This document shows, in pieces, positions 24,999-34,546 of a stretch of 64,000 bases of DNA. The stretch's first letter is position 1. Each line of letters opens with the position of its first letter. This DNA is from Ehretia macrophylla. Lineage: Eukaryota > Streptophyta > Magnoliopsida > Boraginales > Ehretiaceae. The DNA lies in assembly GCA_037974665.1 (NCBI GenBank), contig CM075773.1:18404146-18468145 (forward strand). The letters are read 5' to 3'. The position numbers were made by a program, and so were the translations under genes. The notes below the pieces were generated by a model. It saw nothing but the letters and a program-made list of their open reading frames with translations. It did no database searches and was not told where the DNA came from.

Positions 24999-25117
24999 GG
25001 TGTGCAACACGAGGACTTCCAAGGGGGTCACCCATCCTTGTACTATTCTCGCCCAAGCACGTTTGACTTCGGAGTTCTGATAGGATCCAGTGCATTAGTG
25101 CTGGTATAATCACACCC
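24999..25117 (-). rRNA. 5S rRNA: 5S rRNA gene, copy 38 (strongly diverged)
   Basis: Ten changes: C6U, C10U, C29U, C36U, U53C, G56A, G72A, U79A, G97U, C117A. Two are in the A box. Probable pseudogene. Confidence 0.92.
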
Positions 25118-25674
25118 GTCATGTTGAGGGCACAATTCCTTTATGTGTTAACGGTTCACAGTCCCAGCATAGAGAGATGGCCAATTCAAAAGGCCCAATA
25201 GGCTTAACGACAACCTATCCTCTTCAACAACACAGCATCCTCGCAAGACGTGATATCGACGCATTGTAGGGTCCTCTAATGTGCTGCGAGTAAGGTTGTC
25301 GTCCTTTTAACAGCTCACGACGTATGATCCGGGACGAAAAAACAGAGCAAAAGAAGAAAAGTAGCCCGAAACTGATGAAAACGTTCGATTTTGAGCTTCG
25401 AAAAGGGCACGGCGAGCTAGCTACCTGCCCCCGTCGTAGAGATCTCGGAGAGCTTTCCAACGGTATGCTGTGCGCCCCGTAACTCCTTACGGATCAAAAG
25501 TTATGGCCACCGGAGCGGCGGAGACCTGGTCACAAGCCCTACGCCCTCGGTTTGCGGGCCCAGCCTCCACGTGAAGAGAAGTTGTCTTGCCCAAGGTGCC
25601 GTGGGATTCGATAATAGAAATGGGGTGGGTAAAGTTTCTTGGCAACCCTAACGGGAGCAAAAAAATTGAAAAGG

Positions 25675-25793
25675 GGGGTGCAACACGAGGACTTCCCAGG
25701 GGGTCACCCATCCTAGTACTACTCTCGCCCAAGCACGCTTAACTTCGGAGTTCTGATGGGATCCGTTGCATTAGTGCTGGTATGATCGCACCC
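25675..25793 (-). rRNA. 5S rRNA: 5S rRNA gene, copy 39
   Basis: Single change C28A. Last gene of the typed region; the spacer upstream of it has the 37-bp deletion. Confidence 0.97.
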
Positions 25794-26314
25794 GTCATGT
25801 TGAGGGCACAATTCCTTTATGTGTTAACGTTTCACAGTCCCAGCCTAGAGATATGGCCCATTCAAAAGGCCCAATGGGCTTAACGACAACCCATCCGCTT
25901 CAACAATGCAGCATCCTCGCAAGACGTGATATCGACGCATTGTAGGGTCCTCTAATGTGCCGCGAGTAAGGTTGTCGTCCTTTTAACAGCTCACGACGTA
26001 CGATCCGGGACGGAAAAACAGAGCAAAAGAAGAAAAGTGGCCCGAAACTGATGAAAACGTTCGATTTTGAGCTCCGAAAAGGGCACAGCAAGCTAGCTTG
26101 CTGCCCCCGTTGTAGAGCTCTCAGAGAGCTTTCCAACGGTATGCTGTGCGCCTCGTAACTCCTTACGGATCAAAAGTTATGGGCACCGGTTTGCGGGCCC
26201 AGCCTCCACGTGAAGAGAAGTTGTCTTGCCCAAGGTGCCGTGGGATTCGATAATAGAAATTTGGTGGGTAAAGTATCTTGGCAACCCTAACCGGAGCAAA
26301 AAAAATTGAAAAGG
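25794..26314. repeat. Spacer with shared 37-bp deletion (1 of 7)
   Basis: GGGCACCGG is joined directly to TTTGCGGG near 26189, losing the 37 bp that start at AGCGACGG in normal units. Both ends of the lost segment carry CGG, so it fits a short-homology deletion. The unit is 640 bp. Confidence 0.9.
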
Positions 26315-26433
26315 GGGGTGCAACACGAGGACTTCCCAGGGGGTCACCCATCCTAGTACTACTCTCGCCCAAGCACGCTTAACTTCGGAGTTCTGATGGG
26401 ATCCGGTGTATTAGTGCTGGTATGATCGCACCC
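26315..26433 (-). rRNA. 5S rRNA: 5S rRNA gene, copy 40
   Basis: Single change G25A. Confidence 0.97.
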
Positions 26434-26992
26434 GTCATGTTGAGGGCACAATTCCTTTATGTGTTAACGGTTCACAGTCCCAGCCTAGAGATATGGCCCA
26501 TTCAAAAGGCCCAATGGGCTTAACGACAACCCATCCGCTTCAATATCACAGCATCCTCGCAAGACGTGATATCGACGCATTGTAGGGTCCTCTAATGTGC
26601 TGCGAGTAAGTTAGTCGTCCTTTTAATAGCCCACGACGTACGATCCGGGACGGAAAAACAGGGCAAAAATCAGAAAAGTGGCCCGAAACTGATTATAACG
26701 TTCGATTTTGAGCTCCGAAAAGGGCAACGCGAGCAAGCTTGCTACCCCCGTCGTAGAGCTCTCAGAGAGCTTTCCAACGGTATGTTGTGTGCCTCGTAAC
26801 TCCAAACGGATCAAAAGTTATGGGCACCGGAGCGACGGAGACCTGGTCACAAGCCCTACGCCCTCGGTTTGCGGGCCCAACCTCCACGTGAAGAGAAGTT
26901 GTCTTGCCAAAGGTGCCGTGGGATTCGATAATAGAAATGTGGTGGGTAAAGTATCTTGGCAACCCTAACCGGAGCAAAAAAAATTGAAAAGG

Positions 26993-27111
26993 GGGGTGTA
27001 ACACGAGGACTTCCCAGGGGGTCACCCATCCTACTACTACTCTCGCCCAAGCAAGCTTAACTTCGGAGTTCTGATGGGATCCGGTGCATTAGTGCTGGTA
27101 TGATCGCACCC
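26993..27111 (-). rRNA. 5S rRNA: 5S rRNA gene, copy 41
   Basis: Changes G58U (A box), C78G and G113A. Confidence 0.95.
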
Positions 27112-27636
27112 GTCATGTTGAGGGCACAATTCCTTTATGTGTTAACGGTTCACAGTCCCAGCCTAGAGATATGGCCCATTCAAAAGGCCCAATGGGCTTA
27201 ACGAAAACCCATCCGCTTCAACAACGCAGCGTCCTCGCAAGACGTGATATCGACGCATTGTAGGGTCCTCTAATGTGCCGCGAGTAAGGTTGTCGTCCTT
27301 TTAACAACTCACGACGTACGATCCGGGACGGAAAAACAGAGCAAATGAAAAAAAGTTGCCCGAAACTGATGAAAACGTTCGATTTTGAGCTCCTAAAAGG
27401 GCAGAAAGAGATAGCTTGCTGCCCCCGTCGTAGAGCTCTCAGAGAACTTTCCAACAGTATGCTGGGCGCCGCGTAACTCCTTACGGATCAAAAGTTATGG
27501 GCACCGGAGCGACGGAGACCTGGTCACAAGCCCTACGCCCTCGGTTTGCGGGCCCAGCCTCCACGTGAACAGAAGTTGTCTTGCCCAAGGTGCCGTGGGA
27601 TTCGATAATATAAATGTGGTTGGTAAATTATCTTGG

Positions 27637-27645
27637 AAACCCTAA
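27637..27645 (+). promoter_or_regulatory. Perfect telobox AAACCCTAA in one unit
   Basis: Same site in the unit as 3991-3999, again with the exact nine-base telobox. The surrounding unit has other changes (for example TAAATTATC in place of TAAAGTATC). Confidence 0.5.
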
Positions 27646-27669
27646 CCGGAGCAAAAAAAATTGAAAAGG

Positions 27670-27788
27670 GGGGTGCAACACGAGGACTTCCCAGGGGGTC
27701 ACCCATCCTAGTACTACTCTCGCCCAAGCACGCTTAACTTCGGAGTTCTGATGGGATCCGGTGCATTAGTGCTGGTTTGGTCGCACCT
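27670..27788 (-). rRNA. 5S rRNA: 5S rRNA gene, copy 42
   Basis: Changes G1A, U9C and U12A in the first arm. Internal promoter intact. Confidence 0.96.
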
Positions 27789-28346
27789 GTCATGTTGAGG
27801 GCACAATTCCTTTATGTGTTAACGGTTCACAGTCCCAGCCTAGAGATATGGCCCATTCAAAAGGCCCAATGAGCTTAACGACAACCCATCCGCTTCAACA
27901 ACGCAGCATCCTCGCAGGACGTGATATCGACGCATTGTAGGGTCCTCTAATGTGCCGCGAGTAAGGTTGTCGTCATTTTAACAGCTCACGACGTACGACC
28001 CGGGACGGAAAAACAGAGCAAAAGAAGAAAAGTGGCTCGAAACTGATGAAAATGTTCGATTTTGAGCTCCGTAAAGGGTATAGTAAGCGAGCTTGCTGCC
28101 CCCGTCGTAGAGCTCTCAGAGAGCTTTCCAAGAGTATGCTGTGCGCCTCGTAATTCCTTACGGATCAAAAGTTATGGGCACCGGAGCGACAGAGACCTGG
28201 TCACAAGCCCTACGCCCTCGGTTTGCGGGCCCAGCCTCCACGTGAAGAGAAGTTGTCTTGCCCAAGGTGCCGTGGGATTCGATAATAGAAATGTGGTGGG
28301 TAAAGTATCTTGGCAACCCTAACCGGAGCAAAAAAAATTGAAAAGG

Positions 28347-28465
28347 GGGGTGCAACACGAGGACTTCCCAGGGTGTCACCCATCCTAGTACTACTCTCGC
28401 CCAAGCACGCTTAACTTCGGAGTTCTGATGGGATCCGGTGCATTAGTGCTGGTATGATCGCACCC
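28347..28465 (-). rRNA. 5S rRNA: 5S rRNA gene, copy 43
   Basis: Single change C92A in the C box, also found in copy 64. Confidence 0.97.
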
Positions 28466-29022
28466 GTCATGTTGAGGGCACAATTCCTTTATGTGTTAAC
28501 GGTTCATAGTCCCAGCCTAGAGATATGGCCCATTCAAAAGGCCCAATGGGCTTAACGACAACCCATCCGCTTCAACAACGCAGCATCATCGCAAGACGTG
28601 ATATCGACGCATTGTAGGGTCCTCTACTGTGCCGCGAGTAAGGTTGTCGTCCTTTTAACAGCTCACGACGTACGATCCGGGACGGAAAAACAGAGCAAAA
28701 GAAGAAAAGTGGCCCGAAACTGATGAAAACGTTTGATTTTTAGCTCCAAAAAGGGCACAACGAGCTAGCTAGCAGCCCCTGTCGTAGAGCTCTCAGAGAG
28801 CTTTCCAACAGTACGCTGTGCGCCTCGTAACTCCTTACGGATCAAAAGTTATGGGCACCGGAGCGACGGAGACCTAGTCACAAACCCTACGCCCTCGGTT
28901 TGCGGGCCCAGCCTCCCCGTGAAGAGAAGTTGTCTTGCCCAAGGTGCCGTGGGATTTGATAATAGAAATGTGGTGGTTAAAGTATCTTGGCAACCCTAAC
29001 CGAAGCAAAAAAATTGAAAAGG

Positions 29023-29141
29023 GGGGTGCAACACGAGGACTTCCCAGGGGGTCACCCATCCTAGTCCTACTCCCGCCCAAGCATGCTTAACTTCGGAGTT
29101 CTGATGGGATCCGGTGCATTAGTGCTGGTATGATCGCACCC
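29023..29141 (-). rRNA. 5S rRNA: 5S rRNA gene, copy 44
   Basis: Changes G58A (A box, CpG), A69G (IE) and U76G. The -1 base is changed as well. Confidence 0.95.
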
Positions 29142-29696
29142 ATCATGTTGAGGGCACAATTCCTTTATGTGTTAACGGTTCACAGTCCCAGCCTAGAGAT
29201 ATCGCCCATTCAAAAGGCCCAATGGGTTTAACGACAACCCATCCGTTTCAACAACGCAGCATCCTCGCAAGACGTGATATCGACGCATTGTAGAATCTTC
29301 TAATGTGCCGCGAGTAAGGTTGTCGTCCTTTTAACAGCTCACGACGTACGATCCGGGATGAAAAAACAGAGCAAAAGAAGAAAAGTTGCCCTAAACTAAT
29401 GAAAACGTTCAATTTTGAGCTCCGAAAAGGGCACAACAAGCAAGCTAGCCCCAATCGTAGAGCTCTCAGAGAGCTTTCCAACAGTATGTTTTGCGCCACG
29501 TAACTCCTTACGGATCAAAAGTTATGGGCACCGGAGCGACGGAGACCTAGTCACAAGCCCTACGCCCTCGGTTTGCGGGCCCAACCTCCCCGTGAAGAGA
29601 AGTTGTCATGCCCAAGGTGCCGTGGGATTCGATAATAGAAATGTGGTGGGTAAAGTATCTTGGCAACCCTAACCGGAGCAAAAAAAATTAAAAAGA

Positions 29697-29815
29697 GGGG
29701 TGCAACACGAGGACTTCCCAGGGGGTCACCCATCCTAGTACTACTCTCGCCCAAGCACGCTTAACTTCGGAGTTCTGATGGGATCCGGTGCATTAGTGCT
29801 GGTATGATCGCACCC
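29697..29815 (-). rRNA. 5S rRNA: 5S rRNA gene, copy 45 (consensus)
   Basis: Exact consensus with a fully standard upstream promoter. Its spacer is used as the reference in this annotation. Confidence 0.98.
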
Positions 29816-29846
29816 GTCATGTTGAGGGCACAATTCCTTTATGTGT
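29816..29846 (-). promoter_or_regulatory. Upstream 5S promoter of copy 45 (representative)
   Basis: Read on the minus strand, the sequence just upstream of +1 has CATAAAG at -28 to -22 (29843-29837), a GC dinucleotide at -14/-13 (29829-29828) and C at -1 (29816). Plant 5S genes are known to need a TATA-like element near -28, a GC near -12 and C at -1 besides the internal A box, IE and C box. The same arrangement follows nearly every copy in the window. A few copies differ at the GC or at -1, for example the -1 base after copies 13, 44 and 65 (end 8201, 29141, 43307). Confidence 0.8.
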
Positions 29847-29877
29847 TAACGGTTCACAGTCCCAGCCTAGAGATATG

Positions 29878-29901
29878 GCCCATTCAAAAGGCCCAATGGG
29901 C
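29878..29901. repeat. Inverted repeat GCCCATT/AATGGGC with site II-like motifs
   Basis: A perfect 7-bp inverted repeat with a 10-nt loop lies 63-86 bp upstream of the copy 45 start. It contains GGCCCA twice (TGGGCC on the minus strand) and TGGGCT on the plus strand. TGGGCY is the site II element of plant promoters for ribosomal protein and cell-cycle genes, bound by TCP factors. The block recurs in nearly all units. A role in 5S transcription is inference. Confidence 0.6.
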
Positions 29902-30107
29902 TTAACGACAACCCATCCGCTTCAACAACGCAGCATCCTTGCAAGACGTGATATCGACGCATTGTAGGGTCCTCTAATGTGCCGCGAGTAAGGTTGTCAT
30001 CCTTTTAACAGCTCACGACGTACGATCCGGGACGGAAAAACAGAGCAAAAGAAGAAAAGTGGCCCGAAACTAATGAAAACGTTCGATTTTGAGCTCCGAA
30101 AAGGGCA

Positions 30108-30125
30108 CAGCAAGCTAGCTTGCTG
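30108..30125. repeat. 18-bp perfect palindrome in the variable spacer site
   Basis: CAGCAAGCTAGCTTGCTG equals its own reverse complement. It sits about 290-310 bp upstream of the copy 45 start. The equivalent position is the most variable part of the unit: other copies carry AGCTAGCTGG, AGCTAGCTACC, AGATGGTTG, AAGCTTGCTTGC and shortened forms. The perfect 18-bp form is found in several distant copies, for example near 36190, 40253, 45557 and 49621. Confidence 0.85.
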
Positions 30126-30137
30126 CCCCCGTCGTAG

Positions 30138-30152
30138 AGCTCTCAGAGAGCT
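30138..30152. repeat. Conserved AGCTCTC-A-GAGAGCT palindrome
   Basis: A 7-bp perfect inverted repeat around a single central A, 13 bp from the variable palindrome. Unlike its neighbour it is kept in most units, with the middle base A or G. It could form a small hairpin or a symmetric protein site. No function is known to me. Confidence 0.75.
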
Positions 30153-30175
30153 TTCCAACGGTATGCTGTGCGCCT

Positions 30176-30189
30176 CGTAACTCCTTACG
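30176..30189. repeat. CGTAA-CTCC-TTACG hairpin
   Basis: A perfect 5-bp stem with a 4-nt loop, followed by GATCAAAAGTTA, which adds a weak TAACT/AGTTA pairing. It is present in most units and changed in a few, for example near 32210 and 44310. Confidence 0.6.
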
Positions 30190-30340
30190 GATCAAAAGTA
30201 ATGGGCACCGGAGCGACGGAGACCTGGTCACAAGCCTTACGCCCTCGGTTTGCTGGCCCAGCCTCCACGTGAAGAGAAGTTGTCTTGCCCAAGGTGCCGT
30301 GGGATTCGATAATAGAAATGTGGTGGGTAAAGTATCTTGG

Positions 30341-30349
30341 CAACCCTAA
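30341..30349 (+). promoter_or_regulatory. Telobox-like motif CAACCCTAA
   Basis: Eight of nine bases match the plant telobox AAACCCTAA. It lies about 8 bp beyond the T8 terminator of copy 46 and recurs in most units. Teloboxes are known to bind TRB-type Myb proteins and to occur with site II motifs in ribosomal protein promoters. Function here is inference. Confidence 0.45.
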
Positions 30350-30356
30350 CCGGAGC

Positions 30357-30371
30357 AAAAAAAATTGAAAA
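30357..30371 (-). terminator. Pol III T-run terminator of copy 46 (representative)
   Basis: On the minus strand the 3' end GCACCC is followed by three more C, then TTTT (30371-30368), CAA and an eight-T run (30364-30357). Runs of four or more T on the non-template strand stop RNA polymerase III, so each gene has a short first stop and a longer back-up. The T8 run is present in most units. It is T7 where the unit lost one base (for example near 19570, 25660, 29010, 43175). Confidence 0.85.
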
Positions 30372-30373
30372 GG

Positions 30374-30492
30374 GGGGTGCAACACGAGGACTTCCCAGGG
30401 GGTCACCCATCCTAGTACTACTCTAGCCCAAGCACGCTTAACTTCGGATTTCTGATGGGATCCGGTGCATTAGTGCTGGTATGATCGCACCC
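30374..30492 (-). rRNA. 5S rRNA: 5S rRNA gene, copy 46
   Basis: Changes C44A and G68U in the IE region. Confidence 0.96.
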
Positions 30493-31050
30493 GTCATGTT
30501 GAGGGCACAATTCCTTTATGTGTTAACGGTTCACAGTCCCAGCCTAGAGATATGGCCCATTCAAAAGGCCCAATGGGCTTAACGACAACCCATCCGCTTC
30601 AACAACGCAGCATCCTCGCAAGACGTGATATCGACGCATTGTAGGGTCCTCTAATGTGCCGCGAGTAAGGTTGTCGTCCTTTTAACAGCTCACGACGTAC
30701 GATCCGGGACGGAAAAATAGAGCAAAAGAAGAAAAGTGGCCCGAAACTGATGAAAACGTTCAATTTTGAGTTCGGAAAAGGGCCCAGCGAGCTAGCTGGC
30801 TGCCCCCGTCGTAGAGCTCTCAGAGAGCTCTCCAACGGTATGCTGTGCGCCTCGTAACTCCTTACGGATCAAAAGTTATGGGCACCGGAGCGACGGAGAC
30901 CTGGTCACAAGCCCTACGCCCTCGGGTTGCGGGCCCAGCCTCCCCGTGAAGAGAAGTTGTCTTGCCCAAGGTGCCGTGGGATTCGATAATAGAAATGTGG
31001 TGGGTAAAGTATCTTGGCAACCCTAACTGGAGCAAAAAAAATTGAAAAGG

Positions 31051-31169
31051 GGGGTGCAACACGAGGACTTCCCAGGGGGTCACCCATCCTAGTACTACTC
31101 TCGCCCAAGCACGCTTAACTTCGGAGTTCTGATGGGATCCGGTGCATTAGTGCTGGTATGATCGCACCC
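31051..31169 (-). rRNA. 5S rRNA: 5S rRNA gene, copy 47 (consensus)
   Basis: Exact consensus. The upstream flank has GTGTTTACGG in place of GTGTTAACGG, beyond the -28 element. Confidence 0.98.
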
Positions 31170-31726
31170 GTCATGTTGAGGGCACAATTCCTTTATGTGT
31201 TTACGGTTCACAGGCCCGGCCTAGAGATATGGCCCATTCAAAAGGCCCAATGGGCTTAAAGACAACCCATCCGCTTCAACAACGCAGTATCCTCGCAAGA
31301 CGTGATATCGACGCATTGTAGGGTCCGCTAATGTGCCGCGAGTAAGGTTGTCGTCCTTTTAACAGCTCACGACGTACGATCCGGCATCGAAAAATAGAGC
31401 AAAAGAAGAAAAGTGGCCCGAAACTGATGAAAACGTTCGATTTTGATCACCGAAAAGGGCACAGCAAGCTAGCTTGCTACCCCCGTCGTAGAGGTCTCAG
31501 AGAGCTTTCCAATGGTATGCTGTGCGCCTCGTAACTCCTTACGGATCAAAAGTTATGGGCACCGGAGCGACGGAGACCTAGTCACAAGCCCTAAGCCCTC
31601 GGTTTGCGGGCCCAGCCTCCACGTGAAGAGAAGTTGTCTTGCCCAAGGTGCCGTGGGATACGATAATAGAAATGTGGTGGATAAAGTATCTTGGCAACCC
31701 TAACCGGAGCAAGAAAATTGAAAAGG

Positions 31727-31844
31727 GGGGTGCAACACGAGGACTTCCCAGGGGTCACCCATCCTAGTACTACTCTCGCCCAAGCACGCTTAACTTCGGA
31801 GTTTTGATGGGATCCCGTGCATTAGTGCTGGAATGATCGCACCA
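31727..31844 (-). rRNA. 5S rRNA: 5S rRNA gene, copy 48 (1-nt deletion)
   Basis: One C is missing from the C run at RNA 91-95 (C box), with changes G1U, A13U, C29G and G41A. Probable pseudogene. Confidence 0.94.
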
Positions 31845-32402
31845 GTCATGTTCAGGGCACAATTCCTTTATTTGTTAACGGTTCACAAACCCAGCCTAGA
31901 GAGATGGCCCATTCAAAAGGCCCAATGAGCTTAACGACAACCCATCCGCTTCAACAACGCAGCATCCTCGCAAGACGTGATATCGACGCATTGTAGGGTC
32001 CTCTAATGTGCCACGAGTAAGGTTGTCGTCCTTTTAACAGCTCACGACGTACGATCCGGGACGGAAAAACAGAGCAAAAGAAGAAAAGTGGCCCGAAACT
32101 GATGAAAATGTTCAATTTTGAGCTCGGAAAAGGGTACAGCATGCTAGCTGGCTGCTCCCGTCGTAGAGCTCTTAGAGAGCTTTCCAACGGTATGCTGTGC
32201 GCCTCGTAACTCCTTACGGATAAAAAGTTATGGGCACCGGAGCGACGGAGACCTGGTCACAAGCCCTACGCCCTCGGTTTGCGGGCCCAGCCTCAACGTG
32301 AAGAGAAGTTGTCTTGCCCAAGGTGCCGTGGGATTCGATAATAGAAATGTGGTGGGTAAAGTATCTTGGCAACCCTAACCGGAGCAAAAAAAATTGAAAA
32401 GA

Positions 32403-32521
32403 GGGGTGCAACACGAGGACTTCCCAGGGGGTCACCCATCCTACTACTACTCTCGCCCAAGCACGCTTAACTTCGGAGTTCTGATGGGATCCGGTGCATT
32501 AGTGCAGGTATGATCGCACAC
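32403..32521 (-). rRNA. 5S rRNA: 5S rRNA gene, copy 49
   Basis: Changes G2U, A16U and C78G. Confidence 0.96.
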
Positions 32522-33075
32522 GTCATGTTGAGGGCACAATTCCTTTATGTGTTAACGGTTCACAGTCCCAGGCTAGAGATATGACCTATTCAAAAGGCCC
32601 AATGGGCTTAACGACAACCCATCCGCTTCAACAACGCAGCATCCTCGCAAGACGTGATATCGACGCATTGTAGGGTCCTCTAATGTGCCGCGAGTAAGGT
32701 TGTCGTCCTTTTAACAGCTCACGACGTACGATCCGGGGCGGAAAAACAGAGCAAAAGAAGAAAAGTGATCCGAAACTGATGAAAACGTTCAATTTTGAGC
32801 TAAGAAAAGGGCATAGCAAGCTGGCTGCCCCCGTCGTAGAGCTCTCAGAGAGCTTTCCAACGGTATGCTGTGCGCCTCGTAACTCCTTACGGATCAAAAG
32901 TTATGGGCACCGGAGTGACGGAGATGTGGTCACAAGCCCTACGCCCTCGGTTTGCGGGCCCAGCCTCCACCTGAAGAGAAATTGTCTTGCCCAAGGAGCC
33001 GGGGGGTTCGATAATATAAATGTGGTCGGTAAAGTATCTTGGCAACTCTAACCGGAGCAAAAAAAATTGAAAAGA

Positions 33076-33194
33076 GGGGTGCAACACGAGGACTTCCCAG
33101 GGGGTCACCCATCCTAGTACTACTCTCGCCCAAGCACGCTTAACTTCGGAGTTCTGATGGGATCCGGTGCATTAGTGCTGGTATGATCGCACCC
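33076..33194 (-). rRNA. 5S rRNA: 5S rRNA gene, copy 50 (consensus)
   Basis: Exact consensus. Confidence 0.98.
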
Positions 33195-33751
33195 GTCATG
33201 TTGAGGGCACAATTCCTTTATGTGTTAACGGTTCACAGTCCCAGCCTAGAGATATGGCCCATTCAAAACGCCCAATGGGCTTAACGACAACCCATCCGCT
33301 TCAACAACGCAGCAGCCTCGCAAGACGTGATATCGACGCATTGTAGGGTCCTCTAATGTGCCGCGAGTAAGGTTGTCGTCCTTTTAACAGCTCACGACGT
33401 ACGATCCGGGATGAAAAAATAGAGCAAAAGAAGAAAAATGGCCTGAAACTGATGAAAACGTTCAATTTTGAGCTCAGAAAAGGGCATAGCGAGCTAGCTG
33501 GCTGCCCCCGTCGTAGAGCTCTCAGAGAGCTTCCAACGGTATGCTGTGCGCCTCGTAACTCCTTACGGATCAAAAGTTATGGGCACCGGAGCGACGGAGA
33601 CCTGGTCACAAGCCCTACGCCCTCGGTTTGCGGGCCCAGCCTCCACGTGAAGAGAAGTTGTCTTGCCCAAGGTGCCGTGGGATTCGATAATAGAAATGTG
33701 GTGGGTAAAGTATCTTGGCAACCGTAACCGGAGCAAAAAAAATTGAAAAGG

Positions 33752-33870
33752 GGGGTGCAACACGAGGACTTCCGAGGGGGTCACCCATCCTAGTACTACT
33801 CTCGCCCAAGCATGCTTAACTTCGGAGTTCTGATGGGATCCGGTGCATTAGTGGTGGTATGATCGCACCC
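33752..33870 (-). rRNA. 5S rRNA: 5S rRNA gene, copy 51
   Basis: Changes G17C, G58A (A box, CpG) and G97C. Confidence 0.95.
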
Positions 33871-34427
33871 GTCATGTTGAGGGCACAATTCCTTTATGTG
33901 TTAACGGTTCACAGTCCCAGCCTAGAGATATGGCCCATTCAAAACGCCCAATGGGCTTAACGACAACCCATCCGCTTCAACAACGCAGCATCCTCGCAAG
34001 ACGTGATATCGACGCATTGTACGGTCCTCTAATGTGCCGCGAGTAAGGTTGTCGTCCTTTTAACAGCTCAGGACGTACGGTCCGGGACGGAAAAATAGAG
34101 CAAAAGAAGAAAAGTGGCCCGAAACTGATGAAAACGTTCAATTTTGAGCTCGAAAAAGAGCACAGCGAGCTAGCTGGCTGCCCCGTCGTAGAGCTCTCAG
34201 AGAGCTTTCCAACGGTATGCTGTACGCCTCGTAACTCCTTACAGATCAAAAGTTATGGGCACCGGAGCGACGGAGACCTGGTCACAAGCCCTACGCCCTC
34301 GGTTTGCGGGCCCAGCCTCCACGTGAAGAGAAGTTGTCTTGCCCAAGGTGCCGTGGGATTCGATAATAGAAATGTGGTGGATAAAGTATCTTGGCAACCC
34401 TAACCGGAGCAAAAAAAATTGAAAAGG

Positions 34428-34546
34428 GGAGTGCAACACGAGGACTTCCCAGGGGGTCACCCATCCTAGTACTACTCTCGCCCAAGCACGCTTAACTTCG
34501 GAGTTCTGATGGGATCCGGTGCATTAGTGCAGGTATGATCGCACCC
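34428..34546 (-). rRNA. 5S rRNA: 5S rRNA gene, copy 52
   Basis: Changes A16U (shared with copy 49) and C117U. Confidence 0.96.

Larger units (their letters stand above)
22412..25793 (-). repeat. Higher-order repeat block 5: C'-D-A-B-F
   Basis: Five units in the same order as 16324-19703, including the unusual F unit with the same TTATGGCCACCGG and T7 markers. After it the typed pattern stops. Confidence 0.78.
29816..30373. other. Representative non-transcribed spacer (558 bp)
   Basis: This spacer, between copies 45 and 46, stands for the roughly 94 others. From low to high coordinate it holds the upstream promoter of copy 45; a GCCCATT/AATGGGC inverted repeat with site II-like motifs; a GC-rich stretch with ACGACAACC; a purine-rich tract around 30040-30090; a variable palindrome; a GAGCTCTC palindrome; a small CGTAA/TTACG hairpin; a G/C-rich stretch; a telobox-like motif; and the T-run terminators of copy 46. 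I see no open frame with coding character and no transposon ends. Other spacers hold the same elements with point changes and small indels. Confidence 0.9.

Noticed and set aside
30357-30371. A-rich tract as a LINE or SINE tail
   Set aside because: It is at the same place in each unit, directly 3' of the 5S gene, and fits a Pol III terminator. No target-site duplication is seen.
29816-30373. A second RNA gene (tRNA, snRNA or 35S part) in the spacer
   Set aside because: No tRNA A/B box pair with a clover-leaf, no U-snRNA upstream element, and no 18S, 5.8S or 25S sequence recognised.
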